A DNA stretch of 64,000 nucleotides from Exiguobacterium mexicanum (lineage in GTDB: Bacteria; Bacillota; Bacilli; Exiguobacteriales; Exiguobacteriaceae), in NCBI RefSeq assembly GCF_005960665.1, contig NZ_CP040676.1, positions 2,419,001-2,483,000 on the forward strand, written 5' to 3'. The position numbers and the translations under genes are program-made. The notes beneath the pieces were generated by a model, which was not told the DNA's origin, searched no databases, and saw nothing but the letters and a program-made list of their open reading frames with translations. Positions 50,904 through 58,380 of this stretch are shown here, one piece after another (the stretch's first letter is position 1; the number at the start of each line of letters is the position of its first letter).

Positions 50904-51317
50904 ATGAACATCGCCCTGATTGCCCACGATAAGAAAAAAGATGATTTGATCGTGCTTGTAAAAGCTTATGCCCACGTCTTGCAAAAGCATCAATTGTTCG
51001 CGACCGGCACAACCGGGAAGCGCGTCGCCGAAGCGACCGGTTTGCCGGTCCATTGCTTTCAATCCGGTCCGCTGGGCGGGGACCAAGAAATCGGCGCCGC
51101 CGTCGCCCGCGGCGAGATGGACATGATTATTTTCTTCCGCGACCCGTTGACGGCCCAGCCACACGAACCCGATGTGAGCGCCTTGATGCGTCTCTGCGAC
51201 GTGTATTCCATCCCGTTGGCGACGAATATGGGCGGCAGTGAGATTCTCATCCGCAGCATCGAACAAGGTGATTTCGAATCATTGACGCTGTCGCATAACG
51301 ACCCACCCCCGAAATAA
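50904..51317 (+). CDS. mgsA: Methylglyoxal synthase
   Basis: 137 residues, the family length. '[16 protein letters not shown]', '[17 protein letters not shown]', '[41 protein letters not shown]' and '[13 protein letters not shown]' are the MgsA blocks including the catalytic aspartate. It converts dihydroxyacetone phosphate to methylglyoxal, a bypass for phosphate-limited glycolysis. A DUF1129-like gene follows after 27 bases. GAGGAGG ribosome site. Confidence 0.96.
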   Translation: MNIALIAHDKKKDDLIVLVKAYAHVLQKHQLFATGTTGKRVAEATGLPVHCFQSGPLGGDQEIGAAVARGEMDMIIFFRDPLTAQPHEPDVSALMRLCDVYSIPLATNMGGSEILIRSIEQGDFESLTLSHNDPPPK

Positions 51318-51344
51318 TCTAACTATGAGAAGAGAGGAATTTTT

Positions 51345-52217
51345 CTGAAACTACACGTATCGAACGACCCGGTCGTTCAACAGTTTTACGATCAAGTCCG
51401 TACGCATTTAAACGACTTATTAGATGACAAGCAGCAAGCCGATCGCTTGCTCGACAGTTTAGCCGGCTATATTCAACAGGCGGAAAAGAACGGGCAGCCT
51501 CTCGAAGGACTCACGAAACAAAACGCGCACGACTATGCTCGATTTTTAATTGAACAACCGGCGACAAACGAAGAATACCAACGTCGCTACCATATGATGA
51601 TTGAGGCGACGGATGAATTGAAACCTCATGAGAAAGCGCAGGCGAATCGGGAATTCGATTGGGCGATTGAGCGGCTCAACGAAGTTCAAGTCAAGCTCCA
51701 GGATGTCGAGATGCGTGATGTCTCCTTTTTAGCCTATACGAAAATTGAGGCAATCAAGTCATCTCGTCGCGTCTGGAATCAATTCGGTTGGCTACTCGGT
51801 ATGATTTTGGCATTCGCCTACGCCAACTTATTGCTTGTAATGGATGATGTGTTCAGTCTGCGCTTGTTTACGGCACCCGCTACGCCTTACCCGCTCGATT
51901 ATTTCGGCTTCGTCCTCCCTGTTCTATTGACCGGTGCCATCTTTGGCCTATTGACCCGTTTCCGTCACCACTTCCAAACACTAGGACGACGGATTGTCTT
52001 CGCATTGCTCATCATAGCCCTGTACGTCGGTTTCGTGTTATTGACCCAACCCATCTTGTTCGCACTCGGATGGTCGTTCTTGATTCAATTGACACCTGTG
52101 TATGCGCTCATCCTGCTTGCGATCAGCGGATTCATGGCCATGTGGACATTGATCGAGTTCGTCTGGAAGAACACGCGGTGCCACCTCGGCAATGAGACGT
52201 TAATGATTTATTATTGA
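51345..52217 (+). CDS. DUF1129-like membrane protein with a CTG start
   Basis: About 290 residues. The coding frame extends upstream of the TTG at 51447 by 34 codons with protein-like sequence ('KLHVSNDPVVQQFYDQVRTHLNDLLDDKQQADRLL') to a CTG at 51345 with GAGAGG 7 bases before it; no ATG or GTG is in frame there. A helical N-terminal half (about 1-130) is followed by four spans (from about 145). The layout fits DUF1129-type membrane proteins. Likely co-transcribed with mgsA. Confidence 0.7.
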   Translation: MKLHVSNDPVVQQFYDQVRTHLNDLLDDKQQADRLLDSLAGYIQQAEKNGQPLEGLTKQNAHDYARFLIEQPATNEEYQRRYHMMIEATDELKPHEKAQANREFDWAIERLNEVQVKLQDVEMRDVSFLAYTKIEAIKSSRRVWNQFGWLLGMILAFAYANLLLVMDDVFSLRLFTAPATPYPLDYFGFVLPVLLTGAIFGLLTRFRHHFQTLGRRIVFALLIIALYVGFVLLTQPILFALGWSFLIQLTPVYALILLAISGFMAMWTLIEFVWKNTRCHLGNETLMIYY

Positions 52218-52219
52218 TC

Positions 52220-52250
52220 ACGCCATTCTCTCTAGGAGATGGCGTTTTTT
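52220..52250 (+). terminator. Terminator of the mgsA operon
   Basis: ACGCCATTCTC pairs with GAGATGGCGT (one bulge), followed by six T. Confidence 0.85.
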
Positions 52251-52276
52251 GTTTGAACCTTTGCTATAACGGAAAT
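52251..52276 (+). promoter_or_regulatory. Sigma-B-type promoter of the YflT-like pair
   Basis: GTTTGA (52251-52256), 14-base spacer, GGAAAT (52271-52276). It matches GTTTAA-N14-GGGWAT at nine of twelve positions, about 55 bases before the ATG. Confidence 0.5.
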
Positions 52277-52330
52277 TACTAATAGCGTGACGTCGATTTA
52301 TAAAATAAACGATTATGAAGGAGGCACAAC

Positions 52331-52846
52331 ATGTCGGATCGCAAAATTATTGGATTATTCCATAACGAGCAAGAAGTCATGGATAAGGTGAATGAACTCA
52401 AGCAAGCTGGGGAAGCCGAGAAAAACATGCACGTCGTAGCCAAGCGGGACGGGGAAATTTCTGCTTTGCGCTACCACACCGAGGTGAACGCCGAATCGGG
52501 GATTCGCGATGTCAACTGGTTGGACCGTGTAAAAGCGTTCCTTCACGGCAGTGACCGCATTCGTGATGAATTGCGGAACATGGGACTCAGTGATGCGGAG
52601 GCTGAAGAGTATTATACGTCGATCGATGCCGGCAAATTATTGCTTTACATCGACAAACACTCATACGAACGCTATCCGAATATGTATAAGAAAGATAGTG
52701 AACTCGACCATGATAAAGGGGAAGAAGCAGATGGCATCGCCTTCGACGCGAAGCCGTTCAATGATCACGACGAAGAACCTCGCGGTACGAAAGAGGACCC
52801 GATCGTCCGCGGACATTCCGGTCTAGAAGACCACCGGCGATTATAA
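52331..52846 (+). CDS. YflT-type general stress protein (first copy)
   Basis: 171 residues. The N-terminal domain (about 1-115) has the pattern of YflT/GspM proteins ('IIGLFHNEQEVMDKVNELKQAG', 'MHVVAKRDGEISALRYHTEV', 'DRVKAFLHGSDRIRDELRNMGLSDAEAEEYYTSIDAGKLLLYID'). An acidic, probably disordered tail follows. In B. subtilis such proteins are made under general stress; molecular function is unknown. Co-transcribed with a paralogue 13 bases downstream, behind a sigma-B-like promoter. Confidence 0.85.
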   Translation: MSDRKIIGLFHNEQEVMDKVNELKQAGEAEKNMHVVAKRDGEISALRYHTEVNAESGIRDVNWLDRVKAFLHGSDRIRDELRNMGLSDAEAEEYYTSIDAGKLLLYIDKHSYERYPNMYKKDSELDHDKGEEADGIAFDAKPFNDHDEEPRGTKEDPIVRGHSGLEDHRRL

Positions 52847-52859
52847 GGAGGAAACGAAG

Positions 52860-53633
52860 ATGAGTGAGAAACGGTTTATCAGCATGTATGACACACAGGA
52901 CGCGGCACTCGGAAAAGTCGAGGAGTTGCGTGCGAAGGGCTATAAAGACTCAGACATCTATGTCGTCGCCAAACATGAAGATAACGTCTCGATTTTGCGT
53001 CGTCAAACGGACGTCCATACCGAAGCAGCACACCACGCCGGCTGGTTTGATAAGGTACGGGCTTTCTTGAGCGGACATGAGGATGTCCATGCCGGACTTC
53101 GCAATATGGGCTTGAGCGAGGACGAGGTGAAGCGCCACTACAGCGATGTCGAGGCTGGAAAGATTTTAATCTATGTGGATGAAGACTTCGAGCGTCGTCA
53201 TAATGAAGGGCTGACGATCGATTCGTCACCTTATACCGACTCGAGACACGATACGAGTCACCAAGGCCACCATACGGCCGATGGGCTTGAAATCGATTCG
53301 ACGCCGTATAATGATCCGAAATCTGACACGACCCGTTCGACCCGCTCAGATCATCACACTTCCGATGGTGTGGAGATTGATTCGGAGCCATATAATGACC
53401 CGAAACATCGTGACGCGAACCGGGACGATCGCCATACGTCTGATGGTGTAGAAATCGATTCGAAACCCTTCAACGAATCGACGGCCGACAATCCAAACCG
53501 GGCCGTCGACCCCGAGCAGGACATATTGGATAAAAAATCCGAGTTGACTGACCGTGAGAACAAGTTGCGTGGACTCGATGACCGGGCCCTCCGAAACGAT
53601 TACGAAGATCCAGACAATATCCGCCGTTTCTAA
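52860..53633 (+). CDS. YflT-type general stress protein with C-terminal repeats (second copy)
   Basis: 257 residues. The first 115 residues are paralogous to the upstream protein ('KVEELRAKGYKDSDIYVVAKHEDNVSILRRQTDV', 'VRAFLSGHEDVHAGLRNMGLSEDEVKRHYSDVEAGKILIYVDE'). The rest is an acidic tail with repeats 'ADGLEIDSTPYNDP', 'SDGVEIDSEPYNDP' and 'SDGVEIDSKPFNES', spaced about 20-26 residues by His/Asp/Thr-rich linkers. The final segment is charged and helical ('DILDKKSELTDRENKLRGLDDRAL'). Function unknown. Confidence 0.82.
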   Translation: MSEKRFISMYDTQDAALGKVEELRAKGYKDSDIYVVAKHEDNVSILRRQTDVHTEAAHHAGWFDKVRAFLSGHEDVHAGLRNMGLSEDEVKRHYSDVEAGKILIYVDEDFERRHNEGLTIDSSPYTDSRHDTSHQGHHTADGLEIDSTPYNDPKSDTTRSTRSDHHTSDGVEIDSEPYNDPKHRDANRDDRHTSDGVEIDSKPFNESTADNPNRAVDPEQDILDKKSELTDRENKLRGLDDRALRNDYEDPDNIRRF

Positions 53634-53642
53634 CCAAGATGC

Positions 53643-53681
53643 AACAAGGACCTGACCACAACCCGGTCAGGTCCTTGTTTT
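53643..53681. terminator. Bidirectional terminator
   Basis: AACAAGGACCTGACC/GGTCAGGTCCTTGTT with ACAACCC loop, between convergent genes. Confidence 0.92.
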
Positions 53682-54642
53682 ACGTTAATCGGTTTTTCGG
53701 CTCTTCTCCTTCGAGCACGTTCACGATGGCTTCCCGATTGAGCGCCATCATGGCAAGCCTTGTCTTGATGGAGGCGCTGCCGATATGCGGCAACGTCGTC
53801 ACGTTCGGGAGCGTCAAGAGTGGATGGTCCATCGCCACCGGTTCTTTAGCGAACACATCAAGTCCCGCCGCCCAAATCCGCCGTTCCTTCAGTGCTTCAT
53901 AGAGCGCCGTCTCATCGATAATCTCGCCACGAGCGACGTTGATGAAGACCGCTGTCTCTTTCATTTTCGCGAACTGCTCTGCGCCTAACATCCCACGTGT
54001 CTCTTCGGTGAGCGGCGCGAGGACGACGACGAAGTCGGACTGTTCGAGCAACCCGTCGAGTTCCGCATAGACGAAGCCATACATCGATTCCGATTCATGG
54101 CGACGCGTCCGATTATGGTACAACACATCCATGTCGAAGCCGCGGGCCCGACGTGCGACTGCTTCCCCGATTCGACCCATGCCGATGATCCCGAGTTTGG
54201 CCCGGTACAAGTCCATCCCGACGTAACCCATCGGCGTCCACGATTTCCATTCGCCGTCTCGTAAATCGCGTTCTGCTTCCCCGAGCCGACGTGCCGTCAT
54301 CATCATCAATCCGAACGCGAGATCGGCCGTCGTCTCTGTCAACACGTCCGGCGTGTTCGTCACGACGATGCCGCGTTCCTTGGCCGCTCCAATATCGATA
54401 TTGTTATAGCCAACCGCCAAGTTCGAGATGACTTCGAGTTGCGAGGCCTGTTCAATCACTTCCCGGTCGATTGTATCACTGAGCATCGTCCAGAGCGCAT
54501 GCGCTGACGCCGCTTCTTTCAACAAGACGTCGCGCGGGACGCTCTTCGCTTCTTCTTCCCACATGCGGACCTCGTACTTGTCTCGCAGTGGCGCCACTGC
54601 TTCTTCCGGTAACCGTCTCGTAATGTAAATGCGTTTCTTCAT
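53680..54642 (-). CDS. D-isomer-specific 2-hydroxyacid dehydrogenase (glyoxylate/hydroxypyruvate reductase type)
   Basis: 320 residues from the ATG at 54642 (GGGGGAG ribosome site). The NAD(P)-binding 'LGIIGMGRIGEAVARRARGFDMDVLYHNRT', catalytic Arg in 'FINVARGEIIDETALYEAL', Glu in 'LDVFAKEPVAMDHPLL' and His in 'LPHIGSAS' are intact. It should reduce glyoxylate or a related 2-keto acid. Glyoxylate-shunt genes lie far off at 11-15 kb. Monocistronic. Confidence 0.92.
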   Translation of the reverse strand: MKKRIYITRRLPEEAVAPLRDKYEVRMWEEEAKSVPRDVLLKEAASAHALWTMLSDTIDREVIEQASQLEVISNLAVGYNNIDIGAAKERGIVVTNTPDVLTETTADLAFGLMMMTARRLGEAERDLRDGEWKSWTPMGYVGMDLYRAKLGIIGMGRIGEAVARRARGFDMDVLYHNRTRRHESESMYGFVYAELDGLLEQSDFVVVLAPLTEETRGMLGAEQFAKMKETAVFINVARGEIIDETALYEALKERRIWAAGLDVFAKEPVAMDHPLLTLPNVTTLPHIGSASIKTRLAMMALNREAIVNVLEGEEPKNRLT

Positions 54643-54691
54643 TCCGTCTCCCCCTATGTCTTGTCTCGACCAGTTTATCAAACGTGTCGAA

Positions 54692-55834
54692 TCAAGGTTT
54701 CTTTTTCGTTACTGGATTTTGCTCCATGAACTGCTCGAATAGCGAGCCGAAGTCACTGTTGAGCAGTTGCTCGATTGTTTTCGATGAGTCCATCGCGTTC
54801 CGGTACGCAACTTCGTTGATGGCGAGCCCGATCGCCCAGGTGATGCCTGACGCGACAGTCGCATTGATGACACTCGCGGCGGCGTTTGCCCCTGGGAAGA
54901 ACTTCATGACGTTCAATAAAATCGTCTTCGAGAGCGCCCGACCGATTTGAGGGATGATGGTGCTCCCAATCAGCGTCTTCAACATATCGTCATTCGCTTT
55001 CACACCCCAATAACGGAACAAGTGAACACTCATCGTCACTTGAATCGGCGTGAGCGCGATCGCATCGGCGAATGGGAGCGGGACCGCCGCCGCCGTCCCG
55101 GCACTGGCGACATAACCCGAGATGATCCGGTTCGCTTTCTTCCGTTTCAGCTTGAGCATCGCCTCGCTCTCTGCGTGAATCTCCATGAGCAGTCCTTCTT
55201 GGAGCGATTGGTCGAGTTGTTCGACAGACCAGGTGACGAGACGCTCCCAATCGAGATGGTTCCGAAGTTCTTGGTCATTCAACAGCTCTTCAGCGACACT
55301 GACTTGGAACACGGCCTGTTCCGGGACAACGTCCACTAACTCGTTTCGGAGCGCCATCAGTTCATCTAGGTCGACTTGATCGATTTGCGTCAACAAGACC
55401 GCGACCGACGTCGCTTCGTTCAATTGTTTGATGAGCGCCCGATCAAGCGGCGTGACCCGTTTCATCGAGGCGTTGATGGCATACCAGACAAGATGAATTT
55501 GTTCGGCCGCCCCTTTCGTCTGGGCCCGTTCGACGAAACCGATGACTTCATCAGCATATGCTTGTTGCCGGGCACTCCCAATCTCATACCCTTCACTGTC
55601 ATAAAGCACGATGGCGATGTCGTCGCTCATGAACTGATGGATCCCGCGCGTCACCGGCTCGCCGGCGGCGACTTTCGTCAAGTCACGACCGAAGACGTGG
55701 TTGACGACGGAACTCTTGCCCGACCCGGTCGCTCCCGCGATCAAGATGTTCGGTTTTTTTACTTTTCCGCGCAACCGGTCGAGTTCTTCTTTTAAGTCAT
55801 ACGTATCCAAATTGAATGGGACTTTTTTCTCCAT
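54692..55834 (-). CDS. P-loop GTPase with membrane C-terminal region (YcjF/DUF697-like), second of a tandem pair
   Basis: 380 residues. G1 'GATGSGKSS' at 34-41, G3-like 'LYDSEGYEIG', G4-like 'LLTQIDQVD' (TQxD in place of NKxD). The C-terminal part (about 250-340) is hydrophobic and small-residue-rich ('GYVASAGTAAAVPLPFADAIALTPIQVTM', 'ANAAASVINATVASGITWAIGLAINEV'), the DUF697 pattern, and may insert in the membrane. It begins 12 bases after the preceding GTPase stop, so both are one operon. Role unknown. Confidence 0.82.
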   Translation of the reverse strand: MEKKVPFNLDTYDLKEELDRLRGKVKKPNILIAGATGSGKSSVVNHVFGRDLTKVAAGEPVTRGIHQFMSDDIAIVLYDSEGYEIGSARQQAYADEVIGFVERAQTKGAAEQIHLVWYAINASMKRVTPLDRALIKQLNEATSVAVLLTQIDQVDLDELMALRNELVDVVPEQAVFQVSVAEELLNDQELRNHLDWERLVTWSVEQLDQSLQEGLLMEIHAESEAMLKLKRKKANRIISGYVASAGTAAAVPLPFADAIALTPIQVTMSVHLFRYWGVKANDDMLKTLIGSTIIPQIGRALSKTILLNVMKFFPGANAAASVINATVASGITWAIGLAINEVAYRNAMDSSKTIEQLLNSDFGSLFEQFMEQNPVTKKKP

Positions 55835-55846
55835 GTCAGTTCCTCC

Positions 55847-56965
55847 TCATTGATTGAGCGTTCGGCCAAGCCGTCGCATCTCTTCCTCGAAACCACGGCG
55901 CACATCCAGCTCAATCGTCTGTTTGACCAACTCGTATTGCTGATCGACAGCTTTTTTGATACCTCGCTCCGCCGTCCTCCGTTTGAACGCCCAATAGATG
56001 AAGTGGACGCCCGGGATCATCCCGAGCACCATCTTCCGAACGGTGCGATTGAATGAATAGTCAAACCCGAGCTCGACCCGGCGTGTTTTGAACACAAGGT
56101 CAGACGGGGCACCGACGAGCGGATAACGCTCCATCAGTTGAATGTAGTGACGAACACCTTGGGCCATCGCGGCCTCTGTGGTCTCGGCGGCCGCTTCGAG
56201 TGTTTGTTCCAAGTCTTTTTCGATTTGGCGGGCTTTCCAGCTGATCATCACTTGCGGGGTGATCATGCGGATTGTTTCAGCCGAACGATAGCTTCGGGCG
56301 CGCCACGCCTCTAACTCGGTCAATAAATGACGCGTCAAGTTGTGTGGCAGTTTTCGTTCGACGTCTTTCCAGAGGTTGGTCCGATTACGTTGCCACACTG
56401 CCTCATATCCGATATGCGGCACGACTTGTCCACCGAGCAACTTCTTTTCGACACTGTTGACGCGAATCATCGCATCCCGTGAAATTCCGAGCTCACGCAT
56501 GAGGACTGCTTCCATCGCCTCCGCCTTCTCGACGTTCATCGCACTGTCCGGGTTATAGTTCGTCAAGATGATCGTGACGTTGCTTCGTTTCGCATAGAGC
56601 GGTTTTAAAATGGCTTCTAACTCGTACGCCTCGACGCGTCCCGAGTTGATGGACAGTAAGTAATAGATCGTATGGAACCAATCGGCGATATCGAGTGCAC
56701 CTTCCCGTTGATTGACGATGGACAATACCGCCTCATGCCATTCGTCGGATCGGTCCGCCTCAAGTCCCCATGTATCGAAGAAACGGAACAAGATGCCTCG
56801 CTCAAGGTCATAGTATTCATATTCATGCAGCCCTTCCGCCGTCACTGGGCTGCCGGCACGTGACTCGGCCACATCACGCCCGTAAATATAATTTAAAAAA
56901 GCGCTCTTGCCGACCCCGGTCTTCCCCGCAATCAATATGTTCGAGACAAGCCCCGTGTTGTCCAT
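55847..56965 (-). CDS. P-loop GTPase, first of a tandem pair
   Basis: 372 residues. G1 'LIAGKTGVGKSAFLNYI' at 14-22, G3-like 'FRFFDTWGLEADRSDEW', and 'NVTIILTNYNPDS' at the G4 position (TNYNxD, unusual). A long helical region follows with a short hydrophobic stretch near 'VLGMIPGVHFIYWAF' (about 315-330). It is related in design to the downstream GTPase but clearly different in sequence. GTPase pairs of this kind suggest a heteromer. TATAAT and an operator-like GTTATATAATAAC lie upstream of the AGGGGG ribosome site. Confidence 0.8.
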   Translation of the reverse strand: MDNTGLVSNILIAGKTGVGKSAFLNYIYGRDVAESRAGSPVTAEGLHEYEYYDLERGILFRFFDTWGLEADRSDEWHEAVLSIVNQREGALDIADWFHTIYYLLSINSGRVEAYELEAILKPLYAKRSNVTIILTNYNPDSAMNVEKAEAMEAVLMRELGISRDAMIRVNSVEKKLLGGQVVPHIGYEAVWQRNRTNLWKDVERKLPHNLTRHLLTELEAWRARSYRSAETIRMITPQVMISWKARQIEKDLEQTLEAAAETTEAAMAQGVRHYIQLMERYPLVGAPSDLVFKTRRVELGFDYSFNRTVRKMVLGMIPGVHFIYWAFKRRTAERGIKKAVDQQYELVKQTIELDVRRGFEEEMRRLGRTLNQ

Positions 56966-57046
56966 ATGGTTCCCCCTGCATTCGTTATATAATAACCATT
57001 ATACTAAACGGACAAATTTGAAACGTCCGACGGAAGGATGAGACCG

Positions 57047-57433
57047 ATGTTACATCATGTCGAACTGTACGTTTCTGATTTGAACAAGAGCCTCATGGCG
57101 TGGGACTGGCTCCTCACTGAGCTCGGCTATACCGTCTACCAACAATGGGAAGAAGGAAGGAGTTATCGTTTCGGCGATACGTATCTCGTCTTCGTCCAAA
57201 CCGAGGCCGATTATCTCGAGCCGCCGTACCATCGCAAGAAGACCGGGTTGAACCATCTCGCCTTCCACGCCGAGTCGATTGAGCAACTCGTAAGTTTCCG
57301 TGAAGAACTGACACAGCACGGATTCACCGAGCTCTACGCCGATCGGTTCCCGCACGCCGGAGGACCGTCCTACACCGCGCTTTACTTTGAAGATCCGGAC
57401 CGGATGAAAGTCGAACTCGTGGCAACGATGTGA
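57047..57433 (+). CDS. VOC/glyoxalase fold protein
   Basis: 128 residues from the ATG at 57047 (GGAAGG at 9 bases; the ATG at 57038 is too close). 'LHHVELYVSDLNKSLMAWDWLLTELGYTVYQQW', 'HLAFHAESIEQLVSFREEL' and 'YFEDPDRMKVELV' mark the vicinal-oxygen-chelate fold with His and Glu metal-ligand candidates. Substrate unknown. Divergent from the GTPase pair. Confidence 0.88.
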   Translation: MLHHVELYVSDLNKSLMAWDWLLTELGYTVYQQWEEGRSYRFGDTYLVFVQTEADYLEPPYHRKKTGLNHLAFHAESIEQLVSFREELTQHGFTELYADRFPHAGGPSYTALYFEDPDRMKVELVATM

Positions 57434-57489
57434 ACAGTTGGAACGGCTTTCAAAAAAGTTTGTGAAAACAATTGCAAACTTTTTGTAGA

Positions 57490-57518
57490 CCTCCTAGACT
57501 TAAGTTGTCTAAAGGAGG
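57490..57518 (+). promoter_or_regulatory. Hairpin that pairs the ribosome site of the formate/nitrite transporter gene
   Basis: CCTCCTAGAC (57490-57499) pairs with GTCTA-AA-GGAGG (57507-57518). The GGAGG at 57514-57518 is the Shine-Dalgarno for the ATG at 57529, so the fold would block initiation. Confidence 0.6.
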
Positions 57519-57528
57519 CCGTGTTCAA

Positions 57529-58329
57529 ATGGAAAAACAAGCTGTCGAGTATATGGAAGAAGCCGCCTATAAAAAAGCGACGTTGTTGCGTCACGCGTTC
57601 GGTCACTACGCACTCCGCTCCATCGTCGCCGGTTTTCTGATTGGAATTGGGGTCGTCTTTGCCTTCTCCGTCGGAAACATGTTCATCGATGTGCCAGGAA
57701 CGATGCTGTTCGCGGGGATGAGTTTCTCGGTTGCCCTCGTCTTCATTGTTTGGACGGGCGGAGAGCTGTTCACGAGCAATACGATGTATTTGTATACGGG
57801 CGCGAAACGCGGACGTGTCGACTGGCGCGATTTAACGGCCGTATGGGGCATCAGCTGGCTCGGTAACTTGGTCGGTGCGCTCATCCTCGTCGGGCTCGTC
57901 ATCGGTGCCCATAGCATGGGCGATGTCAGTGCCGACCACCTGTTATCGGTCGTCGCCGCGAAAAAAATGGGCGGAGACGTACTCGCGATTTTCTTGAAAG
58001 GGATTTTGTGCAACATCCTCGTCTGTATCGCTATCTTTATGCCGTTGAAGACGAAAAATGACGTTGCGAAGATTATGCTCACGATGCTCCCGGTCGTCGT
58101 CTTTTTCGCCGCCGGTTTCGAGCACTCGATTGCCAATATGGGCATCTTCGGGCTCGCGCTCTATTACGCCCCATCTGAGGCGATCAATCTCGGGCTGGCG
58201 TTGAACAATCTCGTGTTTGCCACGCTTGGCAACATCGTCGGAGGCGCTTTGTTCGTCGCCGGGACGTACGTCCATTTGAACGCGAAACCTGCCGAGAAAA
58301 ATATTGAATCGATCCGTCAAAACGCATAA
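57529..58329 (+). CDS. Formate/nitrite transporter family channel
   Basis: 266 residues from the ATG at 57529. Six spans with the FNT motifs 'RSIVAGFLIGIGVVFAFSVG', 'GELFTSNTMYLYTGAKRGRVDW', 'WLGNLVGALILV' and 'IFLKGILCNILVCIAIFM', the last containing the conserved lysine of the pore. It moves formate, nitrite or hydrosulfide as a pentamer. The ribosome site is within a hairpin. It shares a bidirectional terminator with the AGCS gene. Confidence 0.9.
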   Translation: MEKQAVEYMEEAAYKKATLLRHAFGHYALRSIVAGFLIGIGVVFAFSVGNMFIDVPGTMLFAGMSFSVALVFIVWTGGELFTSNTMYLYTGAKRGRVDWRDLTAVWGISWLGNLVGALILVGLVIGAHSMGDVSADHLLSVVAAKKMGGDVLAIFLKGILCNILVCIAIFMPLKTKNDVAKIMLTMLPVVVFFAAGFEHSIANMGIFGLALYYAPSEAINLGLALNNLVFATLGNIVGGALFVAGTYVHLNAKPAEKNIESIRQNA

Positions 58330-58366
58330 AAAGACAGGGGCCCCGATGCGCAGGGCCCCTGTTGTT
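58326..58366. terminator. Bidirectional terminator
   Basis: AGGGGCCC/GGGCCCCT with a 9-base loop. T-runs are better on the minus side (TCTTTTTATG). Confidence 0.8.
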
Positions 58367-58380
58367 GCACATTGAACGAA

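Noticed and set aside
57450-57485. TTTGTGAA...TTGCAAAC upstream of the formate/nitrite transporter as a Rex or FNR box
   Set aside because: Only the left half fits; the right half has several mismatches.
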